A stretch of 64,000 bases of DNA from Bacteroidales bacterium (GTDB taxonomy: Bacteria > Bacteroidota > Bacteroidia > Bacteroidales > Bacteroidaceae), in NCBI GenBank assembly GCA_029227175.1, contig JAQXZK010000012.1:35090-99089 (forward strand). The letters run 5' to 3'. Each line of letters begins with the position of its first letter. The stretch's first letter is position 1. The position numbers and the translations under genes are program-made. Below, piece by piece: positions 63,576 to 64,000 of this stretch. The notes under the pieces are model-generated. The model saw nothing but the letters and a program-made list of their open reading frames with translations, was not told the DNA's origin and did no database searches.

Positions 63576-63790
63576 GACAACGTGGGGGTGCAAGTTTTTC
63601 GCAGGTTTTGTCAACTGACAAAATGAGGGGTGCAGACTTTTGGGAGGCTTTGTCAAGGTGACAAAGTGGGGGATGTAGCCCTTCGGAGGCTTTGCAACTT
63701 GACAAAAGTGGGGGAGCTGTCCTTTCGGAGGCTTTGCCGGGCTGACAAAGTGACCGGAAAGCTCGCTAAGAGAATTTGTCAAGCGAGCAA
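63576..63790. repeat. array 3: five 42-bp repeats of the array 1 family
   Basis: GACAA(A/C)-type anchors occur at about 63577, 63618, 63660, 63701 and 63744. The unit is the same as in array 1 (CTTTGTCAAGGTGACAAAGT then GGGGG...GGAGG). The array ends in CTCGCTAAGAGAATTTGTCA then AGCGAGCAA, the same closing element as array 1, in which CTCGCT and AGCGAG pair. On the minus strand an open frame runs from the array into RYREILGSDAGQQEVFLAMS (63384-63803), which may be a small phage-like protein. Confidence 0.85.
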
Positions 63791-63835
63791 AACCTAAAAC
63801 CATGTGGAACGGTTGTCCTGTCTGCCAGGAGATGA

Positions 63836-64000
63836 TTCATATGCACCCCGTACGAGTTTCAACAGGTGGCCAAGGCATGGAACGCCAGCCTCGAGAGGCG
63901 GGAACGTACCTCGTGGGAACAGGTCTGGACGTCCTGCCTCTGCATGTTGCAGCCGCACAGTCGCCAACGACTCTCGCCCAGCGACATCATGGTCTTCCCC
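63836..64000 (+). pseudogene. possible phage tail-assembly chaperone-like fragment (runs off window)
   Basis: A frame open from 63836 to the window end reads CTPYEFQQVAKAWNASLERR then ERTSWEQVWTSCLCML, ending SPSDIMVFP. Small phage tail chaperones contain the pattern TPxEFxxxxxxW...R...W...R, a Pro-His-Lys/Arg stretch, and end near the LPxW equivalent, so the resemblance is reasonable. There is no start codon: a TGA lies directly upstream and another frame (MWNGCPVCQEM) covers the expected N-terminus, which suggests a frameshift. The true end lies outside the window. Confidence 0.4.

Overview
The window is a chromosomal segment of a Bacteroidales bacterium, most likely from the Prevotella/Paraprevotella/Bacteroides part of the order (inference). 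The support is: gldH, DUF4270 and an N-terminal-only glycogen-synthase-like gene; the leuACD-citramalate synthase-leuB order; a GH3-beta-lactamase fusion; and the Bacteroidetes -7 promoter box TAnnTTTG in front of many genes. Translation starts were moved inward wherever that box, a ribosome-binding site or the family N-terminus ruled out the longest ORF.

Layout. 1-5.9 kb: 5'-truncated GH3/beta-lactamase protein, aldo/keto reductase, CvfB-like S1 protein, divergent mdh, tRNA-Pro(CGG). 6.0-6.65 kb: array of 42-bp palindromic repeats. 6.8-11.3 kb: an MFS transporter whose 3' end and downstream promoter are duplicated (203 bp, 3 mismatches) around an AT-rich 3-kb insert carrying three hypothetical genes and a decayed mobilization gene. 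11.3-22.5 kb: metF, holB, ricT, gldH, then on the other strand the purH-mreBCD-mrdA-rodA cell-shape cluster. 22.5-23.7 kb: decayed DNA. 23.7-32.3 kb: GH29 fucosidase, PBP1A, folK, M16 homolog, MORN protein, mazG, crcB. 32.3-38.9 kb: valS and an acyl-CoA dehydrogenase/ETF operon in which etfA carries an in-frame stop. 39.2-42.3 kb: a NapH-NapG-like fusion plus a Tat-exported Fe-S aldo/keto reductase. 42.4-47.5 kb: a second 42-bp array, then an endonuclease/phosphatase-family protein and two beta-helix paralogs; the first two of these three genes share a duplicated leader. 47.5-54.2 kb: leucine operon with a complete attenuator. 54.2-63 kb: TPR protein, GNAT, DUF4270, GT5-like protein, NfnAB-type fusion, serS, rpmA, rplU. 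63-64 kb: phage-like remnants around a third 42-bp array.

Most genes are housekeeping. The strongest unexplained or under-described signals are: (1) the leu attenuator, where a 20-residue leader peptide with ten branched-chain residues overlaps one strand of a perfect 10-bp antiterminator; (2) three arrays of 42-bp repeats, two of one sequence family and two sharing a flanking relic; (3) the island flanked by the 203-bp duplication; (4) the exported redox gene pair; (5) the duplicated structured leader; (6) the etfA stop codon; (7) dispersed CCCAAATC...GATTTGGG palindromes.

Everything here was read by eye from the sequence and the ORF track. No database or folding search was run, and family names rest on recognised motifs.
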